From Bacteroidales bacterium (GTDB lineage: Bacteria; Bacillota; Clostridia; Lachnospirales; Lachnospiraceae): a stretch of DNA of 64,000 nt. The notes under the pieces were generated by a model, which saw nothing but the letters and a program-made list of their open reading frames with translations, was not told where the DNA came from and ran no database searches. A program made the translations under genes and the position numbers. Positions 51,412 through 60,098 of the stretch are shown here, piece by piece (position 1 is the stretch's first letter; every line of letters starts with the position of its first letter). The stretch is taken from assembly GCA_023664535.1 (NCBI GenBank), contig JAMPFJ010000009.1, positions 1 through 64,000 of the forward strand. Reading direction: 5' to 3'.

Positions 51412-53163
51412 TTGAAGAAATTGAAAAAACTTACTGCATGGATGCTGGTTGCAGTGTTGTTTGGCAGCTCTCTTGTACCGGGACAAAATATACAGGCAAA
51501 ACAGGATGTAAGCAAAACGGACAGCAGGATAACGAATTACGGTGAGGGTGACGGAACAGACCAGGAAGCGACAGAGCAGCAGACCTCCGAAGAAGCAACA
51601 ACCGAGCAGCAGACAACGGAGAAGGTGACAACCGAGGAGGCAGCGACAGAACAGCAGACAACGGAAAAAGTGACAACGGAACAGCAGACGACAACCGAGG
51701 AGGCGACGACGGAACAACCGACGACGGAGAAGCCGGCAAACAATTTCGTGGTATCCAAGCTTTCGCCGTCCAAGGCGCAGGTTATTGTGCTGGATCCGGG
51801 ACACTGCGGAATACATACCGGCGCTCATGCCAACGGCCTGAACGAGGAAGATGTGGTTTTGGATATTTCTTACGGGTGTAAGGAATATTTGGATAATTAT
51901 GGAGACGTAACGGTATACATGACAAGATGGGACCGCGGCTGCTGCCAGCTGCTGGGGCTGGGCGACTGCCTGGCGTCCCGCAATTATTATGCGAAGCAAC
52001 TTGAGGCGGACTTTTTAATCAGTATGCATATCAATGCAGGAGCAAGCTCCGGCGCAAATGTACTGGCGGCATACCGCTCCGGATATAATGATTCCATCCG
52101 GGTAAAGACGCAGGCATTAGGAAAAAAGGTGTTGGAAAGATTAAGCGCTTTCGGCGTGGCAAACAGGGGCTTTCTGCTTAGGACATCGGGGACAGGCAAC
52201 CGTTATCCCAACGGCAGCCTGGCGGATTATTATTCCATTGTAAGAAAAGGCGTGGAGTTAAAAATACCGAGTATTATCATTGAACACGGCTACGTGACCA
52301 ATTTATATGACTGCAATATGTTTTTCCGGACACAGGGGCAGAGAAAATCCCTGGGAATAGCCGACGCACAGGCGATAATTTCTTATTACAATCTGAATAA
52401 AGAGGTGATTTCCGGAAAATTTGTCCAGACAAAATCCGGCACATACTATAAAAACAGTAAGGGAAAAAAGGTAGTCGGCTGGGTGAAGCATCAAGGGTCG
52501 TGGTATTATTTTGATAAGAAAACGGCTAAAATGAAAAAGGGTCTTACCAAGGTTGGGAATTATACCTACTTTTTAAGCCAGGATACCGGAGCGATGCAGG
52601 CAGGATGGATTACGGTAAACGGCTCGACGTATTTTGCGAAGGGTAACGGAGTTATTCTCCAGGATACGGTATATACTATCGGAGGATATAATTATCTGTT
52701 TAATGCAAAGGGACAGTTGTACAAGAAAGGTATGCATTCGGTTAAGGACGGCACTTACTATGTTGACAGCCAGAACCATGTTATTCCGGGAATGTTCAAA
52801 ATCAAAGGAAAATATTATGCCTTCAGCGACTATGACTCCAAGCGTCTTTCCGGTTATCAGTACTTCCGCGGAAAATATTATTATTTCAGTACCACTACAG
52901 GCGCAATGCTCCGGAAGAGAATTGTAACCATTGACGGCGAGAAATATTACATGGGTTCTTCCGGGACCATGAAGACAGGCTGGATAACCTATAAGAGTAA
53001 TAAATATTATTTTAACTCCAAAACCGGTAAAATGATGAAGGGATGGGTGAAGATTAAAGGAAAATTCTATTACTTTGACAAGAACACCGGAAAGATGCAG
53101 AAAAATAAATGGATAGGAAAATACTATGTAAACCGGAAGGGTGTACGAACGAAAAAAAGATAG
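51412..53163 (+). CDS. N-acetylmuramoyl-L-alanine amidase with wall-binding repeats
   Basis: The 583-residue secreted protein starts at TTG 51412 (AAGGAG ahead). A signal peptide (1-29) is followed by a Thr/Glu/Gln-rich linker with TTEQQ/TTEKV repeats (about 50-105). The Amidase_3 zinc domain comes next (LDPGHCG, NEEDVVLDIS, SMHINAG, IIIEHGYVTN, about 120-325). About ten aromatic choline/glucan-binding-type repeats (GWVKHQGSWYYFDKKTAKMKKG, KYYYFSTTTGAMLRK) fill 345-583. It cuts the bond between MurNAc and L-Ala while bound to wall polymers. Confidence 0.92.
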   Translation: MKKLKKLTAWMLVAVLFGSSLVPGQNIQAKQDVSKTDSRITNYGEGDGTDQEATEQQTSEEATTEQQTTEKVTTEEAATEQQTTEKVTTEQQTTTEEATTEQPTTEKPANNFVVSKLSPSKAQVIVLDPGHCGIHTGAHANGLNEEDVVLDISYGCKEYLDNYGDVTVYMTRWDRGCCQLLGLGDCLASRNYYAKQLEADFLISMHINAGASSGANVLAAYRSGYNDSIRVKTQALGKKVLERLSAFGVANRGFLLRTSGTGNRYPNGSLADYYSIVRKGVELKIPSIIIEHGYVTNLYDCNMFFRTQGQRKSLGIADAQAIISYYNLNKEVISGKFVQTKSGTYYKNSKGKKVVGWVKHQGSWYYFDKKTAKMKKGLTKVGNYTYFLSQDTGAMQAGWITVNGSTYFAKGNGVILQDTVYTIGGYNYLFNAKGQLYKKGMHSVKDGTYYVDSQNHVIPGMFKIKGKYYAFSDYDSKRLSGYQYFRGKYYYFSTTTGAMLRKRIVTIDGEKYYMGSSGTMKTGWITYKSNKYYFNSKTGKMMKGWVKIKGKFYYFDKNTGKMQKNKWIGKYYVNRKGVRTKKR

Positions 53164-53166
53164 GGG

Positions 53167-53195
53167 TTGTGGAAAACGACAATTTTTGGTAAAAT
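53167..53195 (+). promoter_or_regulatory. Promoter of glgP
   Basis: TTGTGG (53167-53172), 17-bp spacer, TAAAAT (53190-53195), leaving a leader of about 150 bp with no recognised structure. Confidence 0.6.
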
Positions 53196-53351
53196 ATAAG
53201 CGTGTATGGGTTAAACGGCTGTTATAATGGGAAAAATCCCTCTGTGACAGTCTTTGCCCTTGTGCTTTTTGATGTGATGAACAAATGAAAGCATAGATAG
53301 AATTTGATAAGAGCAGAAAAACGGCTCTGGTTACAAGGAGGAGAACAAAGA

Positions 53352-55814
53352 ATGGCTAGAAAGTTAGACTTTGATAAAGAGGCTTTTAAAAAAGAGGTTG
53401 TCAATAATGTAAAAGCCCTTTATCGTAAGACGATTGATGAGGCTACGCAGCAGCAGGTATTTCAGGCGGTATCCTATGCAATTAAGGATACCATTATCGA
53501 CCAGTGGATTGCTACACATAAGGAGTATGAAAAGCAGAATGCAAAAACCGTATATTATTTATCCATGGAATTTTTAATGGGTAGAGCATTGGGAAATAAT
53601 CTGATTAACTTAACGTATTATAATGAAGTGAAGGAAGCATTGGATGAGCTGGGCTTCGATTTAAATGTCATTGAAGACCAGGAGCCGGATGCGGCGTTAG
53701 GAAACGGCGGTCTCGGACGTCTGGCAGCATGTTTCCTGGATTCCTTAGCTACGCTTGGCTATCCGGCATATGGCTGTGGTATACGTTACCGTTACGGTAT
53801 GTTCCGCCAGGAGATTCAGGACGGTTATCAGATTGAGAAGCCGGATGACTGGTTAGCAGACGGCAATCCCTTTGAGGTTCGCCGGTCAGAGTACGCATGC
53901 GAGGTTAAATTTGGCGGACATGTCAGAGTTGATTATAAGGACGGTAAGAATCAGTTTATCCAGGAGGGATATTCTTCTATCCGTGCCGTACCCTATGACC
54001 TTCCGATTATCGGATACGGAAATAATGTGGTAAATACATTAAGAATCTGGGACGCAGAGGCGATTCAGGATTTTAACCTTGATTCCTTTGATAAGGGTGA
54101 ATACCAGAAAGCAGTAGAACAGCAGAATCTTGCCAGAACCATTGTAGAGGTGCTTTATCCAAATGATAACCATTATGCCGGTAAGGAATTGAGATTAAAG
54201 CAGCAGTATTTCTTTATTTCTGCTTCCATTCAGACGGCAATTAACAAATTTAAAGAAAATAATTCCGATTTACGCGATATTCCGAAGAAAATTACTTTCC
54301 AGCTGAACGATACGCATCCGACAGTAACGGTAGCGGAGCTGATGAGGATTCTGGTGGATGAAGAGGGTCTGGAATGGGAGGATGCATGGGACATTACCTG
54401 TCATACCTGTGCGTACACGAACCATACCATTATGTCAGAAGCACTTGAGAAATGGCCGATTGAGCTGTTCTCCAGACTGCTTCCCCGTGTATATCAGATT
54501 ATCGAAGAGATTGACCGGAGATATGTGAACATGATTCGCGAGAAGTATCCGAACAATCCGGAGAAGGTAAAGAGTATGGCGATTCTTTACGACGGGCAGG
54601 TTAAGATGGCGCATCTTGCGATAGCAGGCTCTTATTCCGTAAACGGTGTTGCACAGCTTCACACGGAGATTCTGAAGAAGAGAGAGCTTAAGGATTTCTA
54701 TGAGATGAGACCGGAGCAGTTTAACAATAAGACGAACGGAATTACCCAGAGACGGTTCTTACTGCATGGTAATCCGTTACTGGCAGACTGGATTACCTCC
54801 AAGATTGGCGATGAGTGGATTACCGACCTTCCGCATCTGGCAAAATTAAAGGTTTATGTGGATGATGAAAAGTGCCAGCAGGAATTTATGAATATTAAAT
54901 ACCAGAACAAGGTTCGTCTGGCTGCCTATATTAAGGAGCACAACGGCGTGGAGATAGACCCGCGCTCAATCTTTGACGTACAGGTTAAGCGGCTTCATGA
55001 GTACAAGAGACAGCTGTTAAATATTTTACATGTTATGCATCTGTATAACGAGATTAAAGAGCATCCGGAAATGGATATTGTACCGCGCACATTTATTTTT
55101 GGTGCAAAGGCGGCTGCCGGCTATAAGCGGGCAAAATTAACCATCAAGTTAATTAACTCTGTGGCAGAGGTTATCAATAATGATGAGTCCATTAAGGGTA
55201 AAATTAAAGTGGTATTTATCGAGAATTACCGTGTATCCAATGCGGAGCTGATTTTTGCCGCTGCCGATGTTTCCGAGCAGATTTCCACTGCTTCCCGTGA
55301 GGCGTCCGGTACCGGTAATATGAAATTTATGTTGAACGGTGCGCCTACTCTTGGTACAATGGATGGTGCAAACGTAGAGATTGTGGAAGAGGTTGGCGAA
55401 GAGAATGCATTCATCTTTGGTCTTTCCGCAGATGAGGTTATGGCATATGAGCGGGATAAGAATTACTATCCGGCAGATATCTTTAACAGCAATGCCAATG
55501 TCCGCAAGGTAATGACTCAGTTGATTAACGGTTTTTATGACGATGATACGGAGCTGTTCAGGGATATTTATGATTCCCTGCTGAAGGAGGATGTGTACTT
55601 TACGTTAAAGGATTTTGATTCTTATTGTGAAGCACATAAGAAAGTGGATGAAGCATACAGAGACGAGAAGAAGTGGGCGAAGATGGCAATGTTAAATACC
55701 GCATGCGCCGGCAAGTTCTCTTCCGACAGAACGATTGAGCAGTACGCAAAGGAAATCTGGAAGCTGGATAAGGTTAAGGTGACTATGCCGAAACCGGCTG
55801 CAGCGAAAAAGTAA
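53352..55814 (+). CDS. glgP: Glycogen/starch phosphorylase
   Basis: The 820-residue GT35 enzyme releases glucose 1-phosphate from glycogen. It shows YYLSMEFLMGRALGNNL, the conserved EPDAALGNGGLGRLAACFLD, GIRYRYGMFRQ, QLNDTHPTV and VQVKRLHEYKRQLLN. The pyridoxal-phosphate region reads REASGTGNMKFMLNGAPTLG TMDG, with the PLP Lys at about residue 657. ATG 53352 is preceded by AAGGAGGAGAA. The length is normal. It stands alone with its own promoter and terminator. Confidence 0.97.
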   Translation: MARKLDFDKEAFKKEVVNNVKALYRKTIDEATQQQVFQAVSYAIKDTIIDQWIATHKEYEKQNAKTVYYLSMEFLMGRALGNNLINLTYYNEVKEALDELGFDLNVIEDQEPDAALGNGGLGRLAACFLDSLATLGYPAYGCGIRYRYGMFRQEIQDGYQIEKPDDWLADGNPFEVRRSEYACEVKFGGHVRVDYKDGKNQFIQEGYSSIRAVPYDLPIIGYGNNVVNTLRIWDAEAIQDFNLDSFDKGEYQKAVEQQNLARTIVEVLYPNDNHYAGKELRLKQQYFFISASIQTAINKFKENNSDLRDIPKKITFQLNDTHPTVTVAELMRILVDEEGLEWEDAWDITCHTCAYTNHTIMSEALEKWPIELFSRLLPRVYQIIEEIDRRYVNMIREKYPNNPEKVKSMAILYDGQVKMAHLAIAGSYSVNGVAQLHTEILKKRELKDFYEMRPEQFNNKTNGITQRRFLLHGNPLLADWITSKIGDEWITDLPHLAKLKVYVDDEKCQQEFMNIKYQNKVRLAAYIKEHNGVEIDPRSIFDVQVKRLHEYKRQLLNILHVMHLYNEIKEHPEMDIVPRTFIFGAKAAAGYKRAKLTIKLINSVAEVINNDESIKGKIKVVFIENYRVSNAELIFAAADVSEQISTASREASGTGNMKFMLNGAPTLGTMDGANVEIVEEVGEENAFIFGLSADEVMAYERDKNYYPADIFNSNANVRKVMTQLINGFYDDDTELFRDIYDSLLKEDVYFTLKDFDSYCEAHKKVDEAYRDEKKWAKMAMLNTACAGKFSSDRTIEQYAKEIWKLDKVKVTMPKPAAAKK

Positions 55815-55850
55815 TTGCAGAATCCGGCATTTCGATAGAAAAGGGTTGCC

Positions 55851-55898
55851 CGGGACGGGATGGGAAAGATAATTTTCCTGTTCTGTCCCGTTTTTTTT
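55851..55898 (+). terminator. Terminator of glgP
   Basis: CGGGAC...GGAAA-loop-TTTCC...GTCCCG followed by eight T. Confidence 0.85.
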
Positions 55899-55962
55899 AC
55901 CCGGAAAAAGCAATCATAATTGGAACCTCTTCCGCATAAAATGGTGGGAGAGGTTTTTTTCT

Positions 55963-56976
55963 ATGAAAAAATTTATGTTGTACTTTATCCTTATGCTTGC
56001 CATTCCCTGCGTGCTGACCCTTGGCTTCAGTGTATTCAGTGAGAATATACAGATTGGGAAGGGCGGAAGCTCCCTGGAAAGCAGGTATATGGGAAAAGAA
56101 ATTTTAATTGAATTAAATGGGCTGTATAAGAGCATGGACGTGGAGGAATATGTATTGGGCGTGCTGTGTGGAGCCATGCCGCCGGATTATGATATGGAAG
56201 CGTTAAAGGTACAGGCAGTATTAATCCGGACAAATGTGTTGAAGGAGATGGAAGAGAAAAATACTGCCGATGCCGCAGATTTGTCCTATCAGTATCTGAC
56301 CGTGGAAAACCGGATTGAGCTTTGGGGGGACAGGAATTATGAAAAATATGCGGCACGGGTAAAGAAAGCGGTGGCGAGGACTGCCGGTCAGGTGTTAAAA
56401 AAGGAAGATGCCCTGATTATGGCACTTTATCATGAGGTCAGTATCGGAAAGACTGCCAGTGCGGAAGAAATACTGGGTGAGGATATCAGTTATCTCCAAT
56501 CCGTGGAAAGCAGCCAGGATGTTGAGGCAAAGCATTATATGAATATTGTGAATTATACCTGGGAGGAGCTGCGGGAATGTCTGAATAAAACGGTGCGCCG
56601 GGAGGAGACCGGAGAGGAAGAGGGGACGGAGGAGGCATCTCCGGCGGAAAATGGGAAGGAGGAACAGCAGAGCAGGGAGGGCGAAACCGTTGAAATCCGG
56701 ATTGAGGAGAGCAGTGAAAACGGATTTGTCAGGAAAGCTTCGGTGGACGGAACCATTTATACGGGCGAGGAGGCCATGGAGATTTTTTGTTTGGCCTCCA
56801 CAAATTTTTATGTGGAGGAAATTGACGGAGGGGTGCGGTTTGTCTGCCTGGGCAAGGGGAATTGTCTTGGCGTTTCCCAATATGGGGCAAATTATATGGC
56901 GTTGAACGGGAAAAAGATGGAGGAAATTCTGAAATATTATTATACGGATGTCAGTCTGGTAAAGTACGGGAAATAA
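55963..56976 (+). CDS. spoIID: SpoIID-like (SpoIID/LytB) engulfment protein
   Basis: This 337-residue membrane-anchored protein (segment 4-26) carries the SpoIID domain: VEEYVLGVLCGAMPPDYDME ALKVQAVLIRT (about 66-96), then ALYHEVSIGKTASAEEILGE and the end GNCLGVSQYGANYMALNGK with MEEILKYYY. SpoIID is a lytic transglycosylase needed for engulfment in sporulation. In typical members the second motif ends AAEMPA; here it reads CGAMPP, so a conserved Glu is replaced. A charged low-complexity insert (about 210-250) is present. It precedes an L,D-transpeptidase and a SpoIIQ-like gene. Confidence 0.85.
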   Translation: MKKFMLYFILMLAIPCVLTLGFSVFSENIQIGKGGSSLESRYMGKEILIELNGLYKSMDVEEYVLGVLCGAMPPDYDMEALKVQAVLIRTNVLKEMEEKNTADAADLSYQYLTVENRIELWGDRNYEKYAARVKKAVARTAGQVLKKEDALIMALYHEVSIGKTASAEEILGEDISYLQSVESSQDVEAKHYMNIVNYTWEELRECLNKTVRREETGEEEGTEEASPAENGKEEQQSREGETVEIRIEESSENGFVRKASVDGTIYTGEEAMEIFCLASTNFYVEEIDGGVRFVCLGKGNCLGVSQYGANYMALNGKKMEEILKYYYTDVSLVKYGK

Positions 56977-57002
56977 TGGAAAAAAAGAAGCTGAAAATTG
57001 CA

Positions 57003-57030
57003 TTACAAAATATAGATTGTATGATATAAT
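57003..57030 (+). promoter_or_regulatory. Promoter of the L,D-transpeptidase gene
   Basis: TTACAA (57003-57008), 16-bp spacer, TATAAT (57025-57030). Confidence 0.55.
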
Positions 57031-57066
57031 GAACGCATAAGTACGAACACCGAGAGGAAGAAACAA

Positions 57067-58533
57067 ATGAAATACAGATTTTTTCTGACCTATGTCCCAA
57101 TAATGTTTTTGATTAGCCTGATTTTACTGGTGGTGACTGACCAGTATAACGGCAGGGTGAGAATGGTCAGTTATCAGGTAGAAAAGGCGGATTTTGGACA
57201 GTACAGCGGAGAACATATCCGGGGTGGCGGAACCGGCGGCGGGGAAAGCCGCCGGACGGAACAGTTTTATAATGGGACGGAGTTAAAGGATAACGGACAT
57301 CCCTATTGCATTAAAGTGAACAAAGAGAAAAATGTGGTTACCGTATATGCGCTGGGAAGCAGCGGGTATTATAGTGAACCGGTGAAAGCGATGGTTTGCT
57401 CTGTAGGTGAGACGGGAAATACGCCGGACGGTATCTATAATCTTGGGAACCGGTCGGAATGGCTCCTGCTGGAGGGGGATGTCTATGGGCAGTATGCCAC
57501 CAGAATTACCGGGAGTATTCTCTTTCATTCCGTACCCTATTTTACGCAGAATAAGGCGGATTTGGAAATAGAGGAATACAACAAGCTGGGGACGAGCGTA
57601 TCGGCGGGATGCGTCCGGCTGTCAGTAATTGATGCAAAATGGATTTATGATAACTGTGCCGAGGATACCTATGTGGAAATATTTGAGAGCGCATACGAGG
57701 GTCCCCTCGGAAAGCCGGTTTCGGCGGTAATCGGCAGCGGTGGACAGGAGGGGAACTGGGACCCTACGGACCCGGACAGGGATAATCCGTATATGGGAAA
57801 CGTTCCGGTTATTCTTGGCGCTTATGACCGGGAGATTGAGCGGTATTCGGATTTTGATATTACTTCCGGGGTGACGGCGCTGGATTCTACCGGCAGGGAT
57901 GTCACCGCAAGCATGGAGATAAAAGGAGAGGTGGACGAAAATACCTGCGGTACGTATAAGATAACCTATTCGGTAACGGACGAGAGAGGGATTACCGGTT
58001 CGGCGACGGCAAATATTATTATCAAGGATAAGGAGCCGCCGGTGCTCATTGTCGACCAGAAGGTAACCTCTATTGGGGCATATGACGTTAAGTCGTCCAA
58101 GCAGCTGCATGATTTGCTGCTGGAAAATGTGACGGCATATGACGGTAATGTGGAATTGGAGGATAAGGCAATTCTGGTGGACTACTCGGAAATTTTGAAG
58201 CAGGGATATGGAAAATGCCATGTTAAGTACCGGGCAAAGGATTCGGAGGGGAACCAGTCGGATGTGGTCGTATTATCTGTGGATGTGGATATGGAACCGC
58301 CGACGCTTTCGGTAAAAAATGAGATGCAGGGAGATATCCGTGTATCCAATATGCTGAATGACGATTATATGCTGGGACTGGTTAAGGCGGAGGATAACAG
58401 CGGAAAGGTTGAGGTGACCATAAGCCGTCCGTTAACCTATCGGGTTGGAGAGCCTTACGTGATGATGTATTGCGCCAGGGACGATTTTGGCAATGTGACA
58501 ACGCTGAGCGTTACGTACCAGCTTAAAAATTAA
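57067..58533 (+). CDS. L,D-transpeptidase (YkuD) with Ig-like C-terminal domains
   Basis: The 488-residue protein has one N-terminal membrane segment (8-25). A YkuD domain (about 75-215) follows, with KVNKEKNVVTVYA, TPDGIYN, FHSVPY and the catalytic LGTSVSAGCVRLS (Cys about 182). Two or three Ig-like/DUF5011-like domains (about 255-488, e.g. GTYKITYSVTDERGITGSA, YGKCHVKYRAKDSEGNQSDVV) complete it. It cross-links peptidoglycan stems (3-3 type) or attaches molecules. Sitting between spoIID and the SpoIIQ-like gene, it may serve spore wall remodelling. Confidence 0.88.
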   Translation: MKYRFFLTYVPIMFLISLILLVVTDQYNGRVRMVSYQVEKADFGQYSGEHIRGGGTGGGESRRTEQFYNGTELKDNGHPYCIKVNKEKNVVTVYALGSSGYYSEPVKAMVCSVGETGNTPDGIYNLGNRSEWLLLEGDVYGQYATRITGSILFHSVPYFTQNKADLEIEEYNKLGTSVSAGCVRLSVIDAKWIYDNCAEDTYVEIFESAYEGPLGKPVSAVIGSGGQEGNWDPTDPDRDNPYMGNVPVILGAYDREIERYSDFDITSGVTALDSTGRDVTASMEIKGEVDENTCGTYKITYSVTDERGITGSATANIIIKDKEPPVLIVDQKVTSIGAYDVKSSKQLHDLLLENVTAYDGNVELEDKAILVDYSEILKQGYGKCHVKYRAKDSEGNQSDVVVLSVDVDMEPPTLSVKNEMQGDIRVSNMLNDDYMLGLVKAEDNSGKVEVTISRPLTYRVGEPYVMMYCARDDFGNVTTLSVTYQLKN

Positions 58534-58600
58534 AGGGAAAATCAAAAAATCTGAATAAATCATTTCTTCTGTGGTAAACCTATCCATAGAGGTGATGAAA

Positions 58601-59443
58601 ATGCAAAATCATGGTAAACCATTTGTACAAAAGTTGAAGGACAATGCGTTTTATATCGCATTGGGACTTGGACTGCTGGCTATTCTGGCAGTAATTGCGG
58701 TATATACGATGGAGCGGAACGGAAATATTATGGCTGAGAATGATATGGATTTAAATCAGGCATCGGATTATTCCGTCGTGACAACGCAGGAGCGTAAGGT
58801 GGAAGTGACTAACGGAAAGACGGCAGACAAAAAAAGCACCACGGAGGAAAAGAAAAGCAGCGATAGAAGCACTGCGGATAAGAAGGAGCAGTCAGGGGAT
58901 AAAGCCGGCTGTGATGCATTGCAGGAGGAACTGGCAGAGCAGACAACGGAAAAGGCAGTAGAGGAAAAAGCGGCAGAGGATAACGCAGAACAGATACCGG
59001 TTACCTCCGACGTCGGGGAATTGAATTTTACCAGTGATAAGGAACTGGCATGGCCGGTAAAGGGAGATGTCATTCTGCCCTATAGTATGGAGACTACCGT
59101 ATATTTCAAAACACTGGAGCAGTACCAATGCAATCCGGGAATGCTGATTGCAGCGGGAAATGGGACGACGGTCACTAATGCATTTCTGGGCAAGGTGACA
59201 AAGGTTACAAGCGATAATACTTATGGGAATATGGTTACCTTGTATCTTGGCAATGATTATAGTATCGTTTACGGACAGTTGGATATGATTTATGTAAAAG
59301 AGGGTGATTATGTGAAGACCGGGGCTTCCATCGGAACCGTCGGCACACCCACAGACAGCTTTAAGGAGGAAGGAAGCCATTTGTTTTTCCAGATGTTAGA
59401 GGGAGAAAAAACAGTTAATCCGCTGCAGTTTATGCAGGGTTAA
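58601..59443 (+). CDS. SpoIIQ-like degenerate M23 protein
   Basis: The 280-residue protein has a membrane segment (about 16-34), a Lys/Glu-rich stalk (about 60-130) and an M23/LytM-like domain (about 145-280; GELNFTSDKELAWPVKGDVI LPYSM, GNMVTLYLGNDYSIVYGQLD, GSHLFFQML). The first zinc-ligand motif HxxxD reads CNPGMLI and the HxH motif reads SHLFF, so zinc binding is probably lost as in SpoIIQ of Bacillus. SpoIIQ lines the forespore side of the engulfment channel with SpoIIIAH. ATG 58601 is supported by AGAGGTG. It lies near spoIID, as in other Clostridia. Confidence 0.75.
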   Translation: MQNHGKPFVQKLKDNAFYIALGLGLLAILAVIAVYTMERNGNIMAENDMDLNQASDYSVVTTQERKVEVTNGKTADKKSTTEEKKSSDRSTADKKEQSGDKAGCDALQEELAEQTTEKAVEEKAAEDNAEQIPVTSDVGELNFTSDKELAWPVKGDVILPYSMETTVYFKTLEQYQCNPGMLIAAGNGTTVTNAFLGKVTKVTSDNTYGNMVTLYLGNDYSIVYGQLDMIYVKEGDYVKTGASIGTVGTPTDSFKEEGSHLFFQMLEGEKTVNPLQFMQG

Positions 59444-59464
59444 CGAAAAGAGACAGAAGAAAAG

Positions 59465-59516
59465 AGACTGTCACATCGGTATGGAAGAAAATATTTTCCG
59501 GATGTGACGGTCTTTT
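59465..59516 (+). terminator. Terminator of the spoIIQ-like gene
   Basis: AGACTGTCACATC...GATGTGACGGTCTTTT, a 13-bp stem with one wobble. It also lies close to the end of the leftward Fur-family gene. Confidence 0.75.
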
Positions 59517-59535
59517 GTTGTTTCCAAAAGCTCCG

Positions 59536-59940
59536 TCAGGAATCCTGTCCGGGAATACAGTTACGGCAGTACCCTTCAAATAACAGGGTGTGACTGGTGA
59601 TTACACCGTCAAAAGCGGCGCTGGCAGCCAGGTCAAGCTGGTCGGCGTAGGGAATCATCATATCCTTCACGCAGCCGCATTTTCCGCAGATGACATGATA
59701 GTGCGGGCGGGTATCTGCATCAAAACGGTCCGCTTTTCCGTCGCAGGTCAGGCGTTGAATTTCTCCCCGCTCCGCCAACTGGGAAAGATTCCGGTAAACC
59801 GTTCCCAGACTGATATTGGGAATGATGTCATGGATTGCCTGATAGATTGTATCCGCAGTGGGATGGTCTTTTCTGGTCTGCAAAAAAGCAATAATTGCAT
59901 CGCGCTGCTTACTGCGCTTCATGGTGGCTTGTTCTGCCAT
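59536..59940 (-). CDS. Fur/PerR-family metalloregulator
   Basis: The 134-residue protein has the Fur helix-turn-helix (DHPTADTIYQAIHDIIPNIS LGTVYRNLSQLAERGEI). The metal-binding dimer domain follows (DRFDADTRPHYHVICGKCGC, ending C-x2-C RNCIPG). The residues DADTRPHYHV, Asp and His next to each other, fit PerR-type regulators that sense peroxide with iron. Targets are not visible. An AT-rich palindrome-like stretch in its upstream region may be its own operator. Confidence 0.88.
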   Translation of the reverse strand: MAEQATMKRSKQRDAIIAFLQTRKDHPTADTIYQAIHDIIPNISLGTVYRNLSQLAERGEIQRLTCDGKADRFDADTRPHYHVICGKCGCVKDMMIPYADQLDLAASAAFDGVITSHTLLFEGYCRNCIPGQDS

Positions 59941-59966
59941 AGCTTACCTCCAACATAAAAACAGGA

Positions 59967-59983
59967 ATTATTATCATTATTCT
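59967..59983. promoter_or_regulatory. Possible Per/Fur box
   Basis: ATTATTATCATTATTCT, close to the Per box pattern TTATAATNATTATAA, upstream of the Fur-family gene. Confidence 0.3.
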
Positions 59984-59999
59984 ATTATATATTGCATTA

Positions 60000-60027
60000 T
60001 TGTAAAATGTCAAGATTATGGTATAAT
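60000..60027 (+). promoter_or_regulatory. Promoter of the GGDEF/EAL gene
   Basis: TTGTAA (60000-60005), 16-bp spacer, TATAAT (60022-60027). Confidence 0.65.
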
Positions 60028-60098
60028 ATAGCACAGGTACATTTTTGTTAAACTGTATGAAGAAAAACCCGCGATTTTCGGTGAAAATGAGGTGAATT

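Noticed and set aside
51431-51773. Serine/valine-rich frames opposite the amidase linker
   Set aside because: Mirror of the TTEQ-rich linker repeats; low complexity and no start signals.
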